The translations under genes and the position numbers were made by a program. A stretch of DNA of 64,000 nt, from assembly GCA_033675265.1 (NCBI GenBank), contig JAUJYZ010001529.1, positions 248,001 to 312,000 of the forward strand, read 5' to 3'. This DNA comes from Actinostola sp. cb2023. Lineage: Eukaryota > Cnidaria > Anthozoa > Actiniaria > Actinostolidae. Positions 1 through 9,379 of this stretch are shown one piece after another. Every line of letters begins with the position of its first letter. Position 1 is the stretch's first letter. The notes below the pieces were generated by a model. The model had not been told where the DNA came from. It ran no database searches and worked only from the letters and a program-made list of their open reading frames with translations.

Positions 1-2
1 TC

Positions 3-149
3 CATGTTGAGAGAGCCATTGGGCAGATAAAGGAATACAAGATCCTAAGCCACATTCTAGTTCCACAGTTACTCCCCTATCTTAATGAGATCTTCTTTGT
101 TTGTGCTATGCTAACAAACTTCAGAAATCAACTTGTTGTTTCTAAATGA
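3..149 (+). CDS. DDE transposase, C-terminal fragment (ISL2EU/Harbinger-like)
   Basis: The reading frame is open from the window edge to a TGA at 147-149 and codes 48 residues. It starts with HVERAIGQIK, the motif around the catalytic glutamate of DDE_Tnp_4-type transposases, followed by the hydrophobic run LLPYLNEIFFVCAMLTNF typical of the end of this domain. The catalytic aspartates lie outside the window. The gene converges on the YqaJ exonuclease remnant ending at 239 on the other strand, 90 bp away. A DDE transposase paired with a YqaJ nuclease is the known organisation of ISL2EU DNA transposons. Family recognition is from motif memory only, without an alignment. Confidence 0.75.
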   Translation, partial: HVERAIGQIKEYKILSHILVPQLLPYLNEIFFVCAMLTNFRNQLVVSK

Positions 150-238
150 CATAATTTATTGTGATTGTGATACTACATGTACATCCTATAAAAGAGATTG
201 GTCAGTAAAATAACTATACTCTGCTTACTGCTAGTTTT

Positions 239-1064
239 CTAATCATAAAAACAATACATTTCTAATTCTGGAATATTATTTTCCACCCATTTCCTGTCTA
301 GGTTAATTCTTTGAATAAATATGTCTTCCTTGGTTGCAAAAAAGAACAAAGTCACACCATTTGAATTTATCTCTTGCAACAAACAACTGTAGCTGACATT
401 GATGATAATAAATATGTGTTGGCTTTCAGTAATGCAATCTGCTTACTTTCATCTTTGTAAATACAGAAATTGCCTTTCCTGCTAGTAATGGTATCATCTA
501 GACGTGGAATCCCAGTTGGCTGCAGTTGCCTTAATCTCCACACAACCAGTGCCATTACTGTCATCATCTGCTACTCCATCTGGTGACTGCAAAGGACGTC
601 TAAAGACATCAGTCCTTTTCTTTGTCAACAAGAAATCCTGCCCTTTGAACAGATGTGTCAGGGTACTCATGTTCTCTCTTACGTTTAAGATACCTTGCAA
701 GGATGATTGGTTCCTGTTGTTTTCCAAGCAACATTGAAGCAGTTGGGATGGAAGTAATTCTCTGAAAAGATCTCAAAATAGATGTGGGATATATATCTTT
801 TATTCGGTTGATAATCCTACCACATATAGAAGCTGTAATTCTGGGCACTCTTTCTCTATACCATAGTTCATTGTCACTTTTGGTATTTTCAAACAAATCA
901 TTTCTTTCCTTTTCAGTCAAGTTTAAAATCAGTTTAAATGATAATATTTTTTCAGTTGTATTTGGTATTTGTTGTGGAGTAGCTCTGGTATCTGGTTGTC
1001 TTGATAAAGAGGAGGCCACTGCTGTTTCAATATCATTTGTTGTTGAGGTAGAGGAAGTATTAAG
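239..1064 (-). pseudogene. YqaJ/lambda-exonuclease domain protein, C-terminal half, frameshifted
   Basis: On the minus strand, successive pieces in different frames together resemble a YqaJ viral-recombinase nuclease. The first piece (1064 to about 609) carries RVPRITASICGRI, the N-terminal YqaJ signature. The next (727 to 494) carries SPDGVADDD followed by VEIKA, matching the metal-binding D...ExK region. Then come 567-367 (NFCIYKDESKQIALLK) and a last piece ending at a stop at 239-241 (IFIQRI, then a tryptophan/acidic tail). At least three frameshifts separate them, so the gene is dead. Its upstream half is the SWIM zinc finger at 2454-3111; the 1065-2453 element sits between the halves. 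In this family the nuclease presumably helps transposon DNA processing, but the role is not established. Confidence 0.75.
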
Positions 1065-2453
1065 TATTATTTACAATATGAGTGGCAATGTTGTATCTTA
1101 TTTACAATCTTGAGCCGAAGGCGAGAGATTGTAAATAAGATACAACATTGTCACGAATATTGTAAATTACTTATGATATTGTTTAATCATTGTTTGAACC
1201 AGGTAGGCGTTTCAACCAGAATTGTAGTCAATATCTGATTGAGATGAAAAGAATATAATAATCAAATAACTGTTCTTTTAGCATTCAATTCTCATTCCGA
1301 TTGCTTGACCGCACTAAACAATGAAGGCAGTTTCGTATTATATTAAGATATCGATTGTTTAATAAATGTTTTATTCCTTTTCATACTTGGTAGTTTTTGA
1401 ATAGAGTTGATTGCTCATTAAGACATAACAAAGAACAAATACGGCAAATATGTAATATGCCTGCTTTTTCATTTAGAATACATTTACACTTTTGTTTGGT
1501 TTTCAAAGGGCGCTTTAATTGTGAATGCGAACGGAGTTTTGATTTTTTTCAATCAAATCAAGAACAGTTCTCACAGGAAGGTCATAGAGCTAAGACGGGC
1601 ATCAGTTTGAGACGATGGCTGACAAATTTCGTAAACTGCCAAAAGTGCATCACAAGAGAGTCAGTTGTTGAGGGAATGTGCCCAAACTAGCACCGAAGTG
1701 GAGTGTCAGTAAAGATTTCTGAAGTCTGGCAGATGTCTCGTAAAAACAAGGTAGCAAGGAAAAAGTCTATCGACTTTCTTTTGACACATAAATTCCGTAT
1801 GAAGTTCTAGTTCGACTAACATTACTTTACCATCTTCTAATTCGAGGTTCTTGAAAATAATAATGTAGCAAGTAACGCAATATTTAGCGAGAACTGTACC
1901 AAGTCCTTAATTTGAAGTAATATCGTGTCTTTCAAAGTTTGTTATAATTTATTTGAGAATGTGAAATAATTGCCGCACAAAGCTAGAAATCCAATGATTG
2001 TAACATTAGTAAGTAAGTTAAAACTGTGAAGGTGCTAAGCTCCAATAGAGGAAGAGAGTTACATTAAAGAAACTGCGGAACAAAATCTAACGTGTACTGA
2101 TTTTTCTTAATTAGCTTTTAGGATAATGTATTGTTCCTCTCATATAATGCATTGATCGATACAGAATACTTATAGAGCTTATTAGTATTCTGTATCTGAT
2201 ACAGAATACTAATAGACCTTATTAGTATTCTGTATCAGATACAGAATACTAATAAGCTTTATTACTATTCTGTATCATACTTATGAACAATTGCAGTAAT
2301 TAATCAACCCCACCTATTCCCTGCCAACTATTCAAACCCTCCCCGTGCTTTTAGTTTCTTGGAAATTGTATGGGAGTTACAAGGTAGCCACGTGACCAGA
2401 ATGCTGAGCACAGATTGGACAGCTGCCTAATGAATTATTAATGAATATTATAA
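1065..2453 (+). mobile_element. 1.39-kb non-autonomous element, copy A (inverted partner at 59110-60501)
   Basis: The whole interval recurs as a near-identical reverse complement at 59110-60501. The edges are set where similarity stops: TATTATTTACAATATGAG on the left and GAATATTATAA on the right. It interrupts the SWIM/YqaJ gene, with SWIM-derived coding on its right and YqaJ coding on its left, so it inserted after that gene arrived. It holds a palindrome near its left end (1086-1150) and a cluster of short palindromes (2157-2275) built from GATACAGAATACTAATA and its complement. A 97-codon ORF at 1397-1690 is kept in both copies but resembles nothing I know and may be chance. No transposase is present. 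Confidence 0.8.
1086..1150. repeat. Perfect-arm palindrome in copy A
   Basis: Arms of about 25 bp (CAATGTTGTATCTTATTTAC and onwards) flank a GC-rich loop, TGAGCCGAAGGCGAG, itself partly palindromic. The same hairpin occurs in copy B at about 60416-60480. It would form a strong cruciform or hairpin. Confidence 0.85.
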
Positions 2454-3111
2454 GCTTATATGCATAGCTGTTGATCTTTTCAGTTGCACTTATAACAGAC
2501 AGAAAAGCAGGTGTTTGTTCTGGGTTGTCAGTGCTGAAAGACTGAAGGTTGGAAATAAACTTATCAATGGCTTCGATGTCGGTTTTTTTTGGTTTACCTA
2601 CGATCGATATCCAGGGGATCTCTACCAGTTAAATTCGCAGTGGATTTCTGATAGTGTCATGATGTTCGATTGTAGAATCGAGATCGCTTATGCGTCGAGG
2701 CTCTAATGTTCGCTTTCGAGGCTGATTCCACTTCATCAAATCGTCAGTGCAGCATAGTTCTTCGACGACCCAAAACTTTCTGCTGAACTCCTCCAGAGCA
2801 TAGCATACAGCAGCAATATGTTTGCAGGAGGCCTTTGGCCCTTTCCCTGCAATACAGTCACATTTAGCGTACTGTATTTCGGCGGTATTTTCTTTCAATC
2901 TGAGGAGAATATCATACACACGATCCTTCTTCATTTCGGGTAAGCACGAACACTTTACAATTAAGGTTTGATATCCAGGTTTAACCATCAGTTTCTGTAC
3001 ATGTCCTCCCTTGAATAACTGAAACGATGATTCCCTTAGTGACTTGAAGTCTTTCGCTGGTTGTTTGTCTGCAGCAATCACCTCGATGAAATAAGTAATA
3101 ATTTGTGCCAT
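2454..3111 (-). pseudogene. SWIM zinc-finger protein, N-terminal half of the SWIM-YqaJ gene
   Basis: The minus-strand frame starts at an ATG at 3111 and runs 160 codons to 2629. It contains CDCIAGKGPKASCKH (CxC...CxH), a canonical SWIM zinc finger, followed by IAAVCYALEEF and a WNQPRKR segment. SWIM domains bind DNA or proteins and occur upstream of YqaJ nucleases in animal transposon genes. After the stop at 2629 a different frame continues with plausible coding down to 2454, so there is a frameshift near 2600. Coding is then cut by the 1065-2453 insertion and resumes as the YqaJ half at 1064. The start is supported by an ATG preceded by non-coding sequence. Confidence 0.75.
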
Positions 3112-3861
3112 TGTAAAAGACTGAAGTATATTTGCAACTGGTTGATTTGAAATATTCTCGATATAGTTTTTGAGTGAAATAATCGAGCTATAACAAGACT
3201 AATTTTTTATATTTTGACCATTTCCCTCAAATGGTACGAACCCTCGCCGTAAAATTATAATTTTCCCAAAAAACCTTTTTCTATAATTTAAAACATCAAT
3301 GTCTATAGAAGTTGTGATAAAAGTATCATATCTTAGAAGAGCGTACTTTAGGAGATATCAGCCAAATAGTTTGGCCTGTTTTTCATGTCTACCAAAATGG
3401 CCGACATGGCCCCTCGTTAAGTGTTGATTTTCTGAGCGAATACTCAAAGCGAATTGTAGTGATTGACCATTTTTAAAACTAGAAGAGTTCCCTGCTTGTG
3501 GAACAAATTTGAATGAAATTGGTTTAAATGCGCCGGAGAACGAGCCTCATTCATTTGCCCTTTACTGGAGGGCATCCTGGGCTGAATTTGTGGCACATGG
3601 GCCAGAAGGAACAATTGCCGTTTCTATGGCAACAATACATTTGATGACCCCGACATGGGTGTTTTTGTGCACCCCCTTGGGTGATCAAACCGCTAACGAT
3701 TTTTCAATAAGGTATATGTGCAGCAGTTGTATATAGGCGCATGTAAATGTAGTAAACATCTTTTTCACTGCTGGTAAGGAACCTCCTGGCAATCCAGTTA
3801 TGACACGACTTTGGTAAAAGTCATCGAATACACTTTGCTGTGAGATCTTTGTATCTGTTTT
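3112..3861. other. Non-coding interval
   Basis: AT-rich sequence upstream of the SWIM start. It may hold the right end of the ISL2EU-like element, but I could not place terminal repeats because the left end lies outside the window. Short ORFs here show no family signature. Confidence 0.4.
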
Positions 3862-3982
3862 GTAAGAGATAAAACCCTCCAATGTCGGTATTTAGGCATT
3901 TAAAGACCTCACTGGGGGTGCCATGATCTAACGTAGTTTAAAGTTCATCAAGTATCGACATTGGAGGTTCTTATCTGGCTTA
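3862..3982. repeat. Inverted-repeat hairpin (MITE-like)
   Basis: CCTCCAATGTCG at 3876-3887 is matched by CGACATTGGAGG at 3956-3967. The arms extend imperfectly outward through GTAAGAGATAAAAC and its counterpart. No coding sequence inside. Confidence 0.6.
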
Positions 3983-4160
3983 CTACAGGATCTCAAGCAC
4001 ATTTGTAGAATTAATCTGAGCAGTCTGTTTTAACTTTGTTTGTAAATTGATGAATAAAAATCAAGAATTCAAGGGAGTTTAATAATAGACGTGTTTACTT
4101 TGTTGGTCGGCTTAGACAAATTATAAACACTAGTTTGTTCGACCAAAAAGGATTTTTAAT

Positions 4161-4195
4161 GACCAAGCTTTCGGGCCAATGGCCCATCGTCAGGG
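4161..4195 (-). other. Hammerhead-like core motif (candidate)
   Basis: On the minus strand the order is CTGACGA, a hairpin GGGCC-ATT-GGCCC, then GAAA. This matches the hammerhead ribozyme core layout (CUGANGA, stem II, GAAA) known from Penelope-like elements and retrozymes. There is one extra T between CTGACGA and the stem, and I could not define the stem III/cleavage-site arm, so activity is unproven. The surrounding 3983-4594 has no gene. Confidence 0.3.
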
Positions 4196-4594
4196 TACAA
4201 TTAAATGCATAAACGGCTGAAGAAAGCACGGACTGTTCGCAGTCTACGACTGTCCATACCAAGTATTTACCTTGATCCACTTTCAGATTCAAAAGCTCCA
4301 CTCCAACATTTCGTGGATTGGTAAATCCACGAGCTAAATTGGGACGCCAGTGGCCACTGGAAAATCCCTTCATCGTTTTTAAAATAAAAGGAGGTTATTT
4401 GATTATACCAGATATAGATAGTGTTCACAAGTGATTTATATTTCTACATCAGTTGGTTTCCTGTGATAAACTTAGCGAACAAATGCAGAGACGACGAGTT
4501 AAATATATTTGTCTTGTCTAGAATCAGAGGTAAAAAAATATTTTTTTGTGATTCTTTTGAGGCTCATATGGTTGTCTTGGTCATAATGGTCATA

Positions 4595-5278
4595 CTTCTT
4601 TAGCAGTGTTTACATTGAGAGAGCATTGAGTGTAATCTAGCTCTAAGCGAGAGTGATAGTGAATTCTACCGTGTAGCAACCTTTATAGAAGTCGATTGCA
4701 TGCTGGGATTGACCATGAATAATTGAGTTAGATCAGTCAATCACAGTGTGCACGTGAAAGTAACTCGAACTACTATTGGTTGTTATGCAGTAGAGTCAAC
4801 TGATTATAACTAGTAAACAGTAAAATAAGCTCTCAAAGGAAGGTACAAGTTATCTAGTTAGATTTGCTTATAAACTAGAATAGATGTATGGAAAAAGTTG
4901 TTTCCAACACAGCTATGTAAAAATACATTGTGAAGTATGTACGGTAAAAGGGGATTTTCAGGGGTAAAGATGAGAAAAGGTGTGAACACGCAGTTCGACC
5001 AATATTCAGGATGGGAGGAGTTTTCGTTACTCGCAGGGGCAACCAACTCATTGCGTATGCCATAAGCAATGAGCAAGTTGTTTACAGGAAAACGTTGATG
5101 GTACTAATCAACAAGATTATTACATACGATGAGCTGTATTGTTAAATAGGTGTTAGAACATTGGAAAACATATGTTCTCATTAAAGCGGTAGTTTTAGGT
5201 TACACCACTAAGTAATCAATGGTTGACCGTAAAGGGTCCGATAGATTAAGAGGTCGAGGTTAATATATTCAAAATACA
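4595..5278 (-). repeat. LTR (3' LTR of the minus-strand element)
   Basis: Direct repeat of 11194-11873. On the minus strand it begins TGTATTTTGAATATATTAA. A TG...CA pair would end at 4607, but similarity to the other LTR runs on to 4595 (CTTCTTTAGCAG in + orientation), so the boundary is uncertain by 12 bp. Confidence 0.85.
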
Positions 5279-5995
5279 CTCAAGTTGAACTATAGTAGTT
5301 AACGTTAGTTTTCAAAGGGTACCGATGTTTATTCTAGTTTATTGGATTCGTACGTGTGAATTAATCCATCGAGTTTCACGTTTTACCATGGGAACTAGCT
5401 TTGAAAGAGAGGTACCGAAGGTTTCAAAAAGGCTTCGACTTTTGTCACATAACATGACTCCCTCCCTTCGAAGCACTCGTCCTCGAGTGGACTCAAACAA
5501 GGAAGAAGGCAAGCTACGGCAAAAGACGGTAAAAGATATAATGAAGAGATTTTAAAATATGTCTACATCTATCGATATCCCACATGGTTAAAATGATTTG
5601 TTGAATTGGTTAGTTTTTTAAATAATCTTAACTCGATTGACCTCTGTAGTTGCGCTAGTCGCAAGTACGTCCTCAGGATATCGAGCAAAGGCACAGAGCA
5701 GTACCCGCCTGGCTTTGACCGAGCCATAACAACTGGGCAATGTGGACTTATCGTACCACATCCCAGGGGTCAATAAATATGATAGAAGTTAAAATTAGTT
5801 ACTCAATCATAGTAGAGTATATACTAGGTGCATGTCTGGTGAGGCCCTCCATCACACAGACTGAGCTAATACTCTTTTAGCGAAATTTAAGTATAGTGGT
5901 AAATATACTTAGCTCTATTGGTTGGAATTCCAATATGTTGATTGAGTCAAAGTACAGTTATAGTTCTATATACAGTTTTGCTTGTTCTTGTGGAG
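5279..5995. other. Element 3' untranslated region
   Basis: Sequence between the envelope-like tail and the 3' LTR. No convincing ORF and no obvious long polypurine tract next to the LTR. Confidence 0.5.
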
Positions 5996-6180
5996 TTACA
6001 CGTTGGCTTGTGGAAGTGGCTTGTCACAGGCTCTACAGCTAGTAGGGATGTGATCTAGTACTACCATTTCAAGAGTGGGTTGTTGTCGCTCTGGAGGTGC
6101 AACAGCTGGTACTGGGTTGTACTTGTATCGGCGGCAGCATCGGCATAGCATGACAAGGAAAGCAATGCTATTAAGTAGCG
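5996..6180 (-). pseudogene. Envelope-like transmembrane segment and cytoplasmic tail, out of frame
   Basis: Directly after the stop at 6181 a different minus-strand frame is open to a stop at 5996. It codes a hydrophobic stretch (IALLNSIAFLVMLC), then a Cys/Arg-rich juxtamembrane motif (CRCCRRYKY) and a proline-rich tail. This is the layout expected of the membrane anchor and cytoplasmic tail of the preceding envelope-like protein, separated from it by one frameshift or stop. In this copy the glycoprotein would therefore lack its anchor. The interpretation rests on hydrophobicity and position. Confidence 0.5.
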
Positions 6181-8583
6181 CTATAACACAAGTCCGATGT
6201 AAGTACAGACTTCGGCAACCGTTGTAAGTCTTGCATCGTGAATCTTTTTGATATCATCCCTCACGTGTTGAAGTTGTTGAGTTAGTTGACCATCTAGTAA
6301 GCGATAGGTATGGTCCAACTGTTGGAGTGTGCTTTTGTTTAACTTGAGTGGAGCTTGAATATTCATGTGTTCATAGTCTAAATGGATAGAGTTCTGATGT
6401 GCCGCAGCGTTCCATGGCACATATTTAATGTTGTCCGGCTGTACGATGGGCACACTGACTTCAATTCGACGTGGGCAATGGGATAAGCCAGTTGACATGC
6501 CACTGAAAGTGACATTACAAGGAAACTGGTAGATCATCAGAGGTGATAGCGTTATTGTACCTGTATTAAGGTGTAGACGACCAGTGGTTGTAGCTAAGTA
6601 GGAGCGACCTCCAAGGTGTAGGAGTGGGATAAGGTTGGAACAATCATGAGTAGGTTGATGGTGACGAGGAAAGGACATGTGAGATCTGGGGTTCCAAGGT
6701 AGTCCAAGCCAAGTCAAGTTGTGTACAGGGCGTAGGATGTGTTGTGGACATAGTAGAGCATCGTCTTGTTGGAAACACTTAGCTAGGGAATCCGTTTTAA
6801 CATTTGTTTTCATGTCAGAGCAAGTAATTAATACTAAATTATCTGTTAAGATTGGTCCTGTGTAACAGGTACCAGAAACGTTGTATTTGATAGGTGATAA
6901 ATATTCGACTGAGCATAATGCTTTGTCAGTCGGCAGTTCAGGAACTGTCACTAATATATTAAGATCAAGTTTGTCACCAGAACGTTCAATGTCAACCATA
7001 GGATTAACCAAGAGTGGAAATCCATCATTAAGGATTTGTGAGCTAAACTTCATTGATGGATCATCACTAAGCTGATTTGAAAGTTGTTGCATAAGGAAAC
7101 GTGGAAGGTGTGAGTATCCGACAAGTTCCTTCTGACGTAATTGAGTAATTTGACTGACCATCTCTTGGATTTCATTTAAGCGCAAAATGGCCATGGAGGA
7201 AAGTGCGTGGTTGTTAATGGTTGTAAGGTGAGAGATGAATTGTAAATGTGAGTTGTGGTGATAATTTTCCTCATTCTTATCATACTGTGAGTCAAGTCTA
7301 CTGGGAGGAGGGTTATCAGTAGGGATTACCTCCTGCGTATTGTCTAAATTTACGTTGGGCGGAGGGCTATGAGTAGGGATTACCTCTTCCGTTATCTCTA
7401 AATCTGCGTTAGGCAAGTGTGATAACTTGGATGGTTCATCTACAAATCCACCTGTGCCTAATTGTGAGTCGAACAGAGCGTCACAATCGTCATTATCTTG
7501 CACATGAACCTTGGGAACACCTTCTGTACTCTGGCTTGGATAGATATGATCGGTTATAGTTGCAATAATGTAAGTATCATCATCGTTGTCGTCGTAGTTG
7601 GATGACTGTTCAGTGTCACAGTCATCCGTTGAAGGACATACTTCGCATTCTGCGTATTCCATTGGGGAATCAATAACACCTTCATCAGTGTATCCTGGCT
7701 GAGTGGTGTCATTGTCAATCAAACCTGACGGATTAAATGGTCGTGCCGTCAGTTCTAGTATTCCGTTCTGAAAGTCTATCTTAGAGTTAAAGTATTGGAG
7801 GAAATCACGTCCAATAAGAACATCGTGTACAAAGTTCTCAACAACATATGGTTGGAAGGGAAAATGACTGTCTCCCAAGGAGAACGTAACGTCAAGTTTT
7901 CCCAAGATTTTAAGAGAAACGCCCTTCAATGTTCGGGCATCCAAATCAATATCATCAGTAAGCAAGGATGACTTAGAAAGCTCGAGCAAGCTCTGCCAAA
8001 AGGTGTGATTTACAACAGAAATGGAAGCACCAGTGTCAATCAAACAAAGAACTGGCAGACTTTCTAGTACTGCCTGTATGTAAAGGTTGTTGGACTTATG
8101 AATCAGTGGAATACTTGCAACAAAGTACAGATCCTCTTCACTGTGCATATCCTGATTACAAGGGGGAGGGCAATCAGTGGGCGTCACCTCTTGTACATTC
8201 TCAAAACTCACGTTAGGCAACTCCAAGAAATTAGGTGCTGCTGTCGCCAACGCATTTATTACCGCTGTAGATTGCAGTAAAGTTTCAGGTTCGTGAGCAA
8301 CGCATGACTCGACCTGCGGGTCCTCTTGGGCCTCGTAATCATTATTAATATGCACACGATTATCAGGTTCACGTTCTGTATTATCGTTTAGGTACCCGTT
8401 TTCACATGTATTCGTACTGCGGCTACTTAGCTGATTCTCAACATCATTAATATCCTCATCAGAATCCTCATCATTATTTTCATCATTATTTTCATCATTA
8501 TCGACCTTATCATTATTGTGGTTGCATGCCTCTTGACTGCGATTTCTATCGACTAAGTGATTAGGCATCTCTGCATTTTCCAA
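6181..8583 (-). CDS. Retropepsin plus envelope-like polyprotein of the LTR element
   Basis: An 800-codon frame. Residues 1-150 are acidic and Asn/Asp-rich. An aspartic-protease domain follows at about 155-280, with the catalytic motif CLIDTGASISVV near residue 183 and a DVLIGRDFL motif like the retropepsin ILG(R/D) C-terminal motif. After a Pro/Asp-rich linker with repeated VIPT(D/H) segments, residues from about 490 hold a cysteine-containing region (CYTG, ITCSD, LLCPQH, CSNL, FPCNV, SHCPRR) and a heptad-like helix (LQQLDHTYRLLDGQLTQQL) resembling the stalk of a fusion glycoprotein. No RT, RNase H or integrase motif is present. The frame begins without ATG and overlaps the upstream frame by 31 bp, so the two are probably one gene with a frameshift. 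Envelope identity is an inference from architecture. Confidence 0.65.
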   Translation of the reverse strand: MENAEMPNHLVDRNRSQEACNHNNDKVDNDENNDENNDEDSDEDINDVENQLSSRSTNTCENGYLNDNTEREPDNRVHINNDYEAQEDPQVESCVAHEPETLLQSTAVINALATAAPNFLELPNVSFENVQEVTPTDCPPPCNQDMHSEEDLYFVASIPLIHKSNNLYIQAVLESLPVLCLIDTGASISVVNHTFWQSLLELSKSSLLTDDIDLDARTLKGVSLKILGKLDVTFSLGDSHFPFQPYVVENFVHDVLIGRDFLQYFNSKIDFQNGILELTARPFNPSGLIDNDTTQPGYTDEGVIDSPMEYAECEVCPSTDDCDTEQSSNYDDNDDDTYIIATITDHIYPSQSTEGVPKVHVQDNDDCDALFDSQLGTGGFVDEPSKLSHLPNADLEITEEVIPTHSPPPNVNLDNTQEVIPTDNPPPSRLDSQYDKNEENYHHNSHLQFISHLTTINNHALSSMAILRLNEIQEMVSQITQLRQKELVGYSHLPRFLMQQLSNQLSDDPSMKFSSQILNDGFPLLVNPMVDIERSGDKLDLNILVTVPELPTDKALCSVEYLSPIKYNVSGTCYTGPILTDNLVLITCSDMKTNVKTDSLAKCFQQDDALLCPQHILRPVHNLTWLGLPWNPRSHMSFPRHHQPTHDCSNLIPLLHLGGRSYLATTTGRLHLNTGTITLSPLMIYQFPCNVTFSGMSTGLSHCPRRIEVSVPIVQPDNIKYVPWNAAAHQNSIHLDYEHMNIQAPLKLNKSTLQQLDHTYRLLDGQLTQQLQHVRDDIKKIHDARLTTVAEVCTYIGLVL

Positions 8584-9353
8584 TGGGAATCACTATTCCC
8601 TTCATCAATCAATTCTGTCTCCTCATTACAAGTACTGGAGATTAGATTAACAATAGTAACGTCAGCACCGTCTTTAAGCGTAGAGACGGGGTTATTGTGA
8701 TCAACCGAATGGGGTGCGGTAATTAGCCGAATGTCATCGACATTTTCTACAAGTGATGATAATAAAATAGGTCCGTTTGATGTCGCATTTGGGCGATCTA
8801 ATTCTGGACAAATATAGTGTTTACTCTGAACACTGTTTCTACTAACTTCTGTGGCATCATCATTAATCGTCTGAAATTCTATGGTTGGATCGGTGATCAA
8901 CTCTTGGATTGATTCTTCTCTGGGTCTGGTACAACGCTGACGTGCATTGCTAATATTAATGTCCTGATTTGTCATATTAAGGACCTTTGTATCTGCACAT
9001 AATGCAGTGGCGGTGGGAACGGCTTTTGAACGTGATTGATTGGGCTGGACTTCTTCATGAACTATTGGTGGTGCTTGAGCAACCAGTGCATCCATGTTGG
9101 ACGCCATTGGACGATATGTCTCATCGTCTATCATTTGCGGATCTGGAAGTGGTTGGTATACGCCGTTCGGGACATCGGCGCAACCATTAGTAAAGAACGT
9201 GGAGAGGACATCGATAAGTTGAGAGGTCAAGTCATTAGGTAACTGAGAATTATTCGTTATAGGTGCACACCTTTCAGGGTAAGATGTGTAAGGTTCAGAA
9301 TACACATCATCATTATCATACATATCTACATCATTAACATATAAGGCCCCCAC
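8553..9353 (-). CDS. Acidic, disordered N-terminal part of the protease polyprotein
   Basis: A 266-codon frame 26 bp downstream of the gag stop. It is low-complexity, rich in Asp/Asn/Pro/Thr, with no catalytic motif or membrane segment. Its 3' end overlaps the next frame (8583-6181) by 31 bp in a different register, so it either joins it by programmed frameshifting or was separated by a mutation. The acidic composition continues across the overlap, favouring one ancestral gene. I do not recognise a family. Confidence 0.5.
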   Translation of the reverse strand: MGALYVNDVDMYDNDDVYSEPYTSYPERCAPITNNSQLPNDLTSQLIDVLSTFFTNGCADVPNGVYQPLPDPQMIDDETYRPMASNMDALVAQAPPIVHEEVQPNQSRSKAVPTATALCADTKVLNMTNQDINISNARQRCTRPREESIQELITDPTIEFQTINDDATEVSRNSVQSKHYICPELDRPNATSNGPILLSSLVENVDDIRLITAPHSVDHNNPVSTLKDGADVTIVNLISSTCNEETELIDEGNSDSHWKMQRCLIT

Positions 9354-9379
9354 ATTTTCCCGGCACGCGGAGACCGGCC

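Noticed and set aside
1397..1690. 97-codon ORF present in copies A and B
   Set aside because: Preserved because the copies are nearly identical; no domain and no sign of selection visible.
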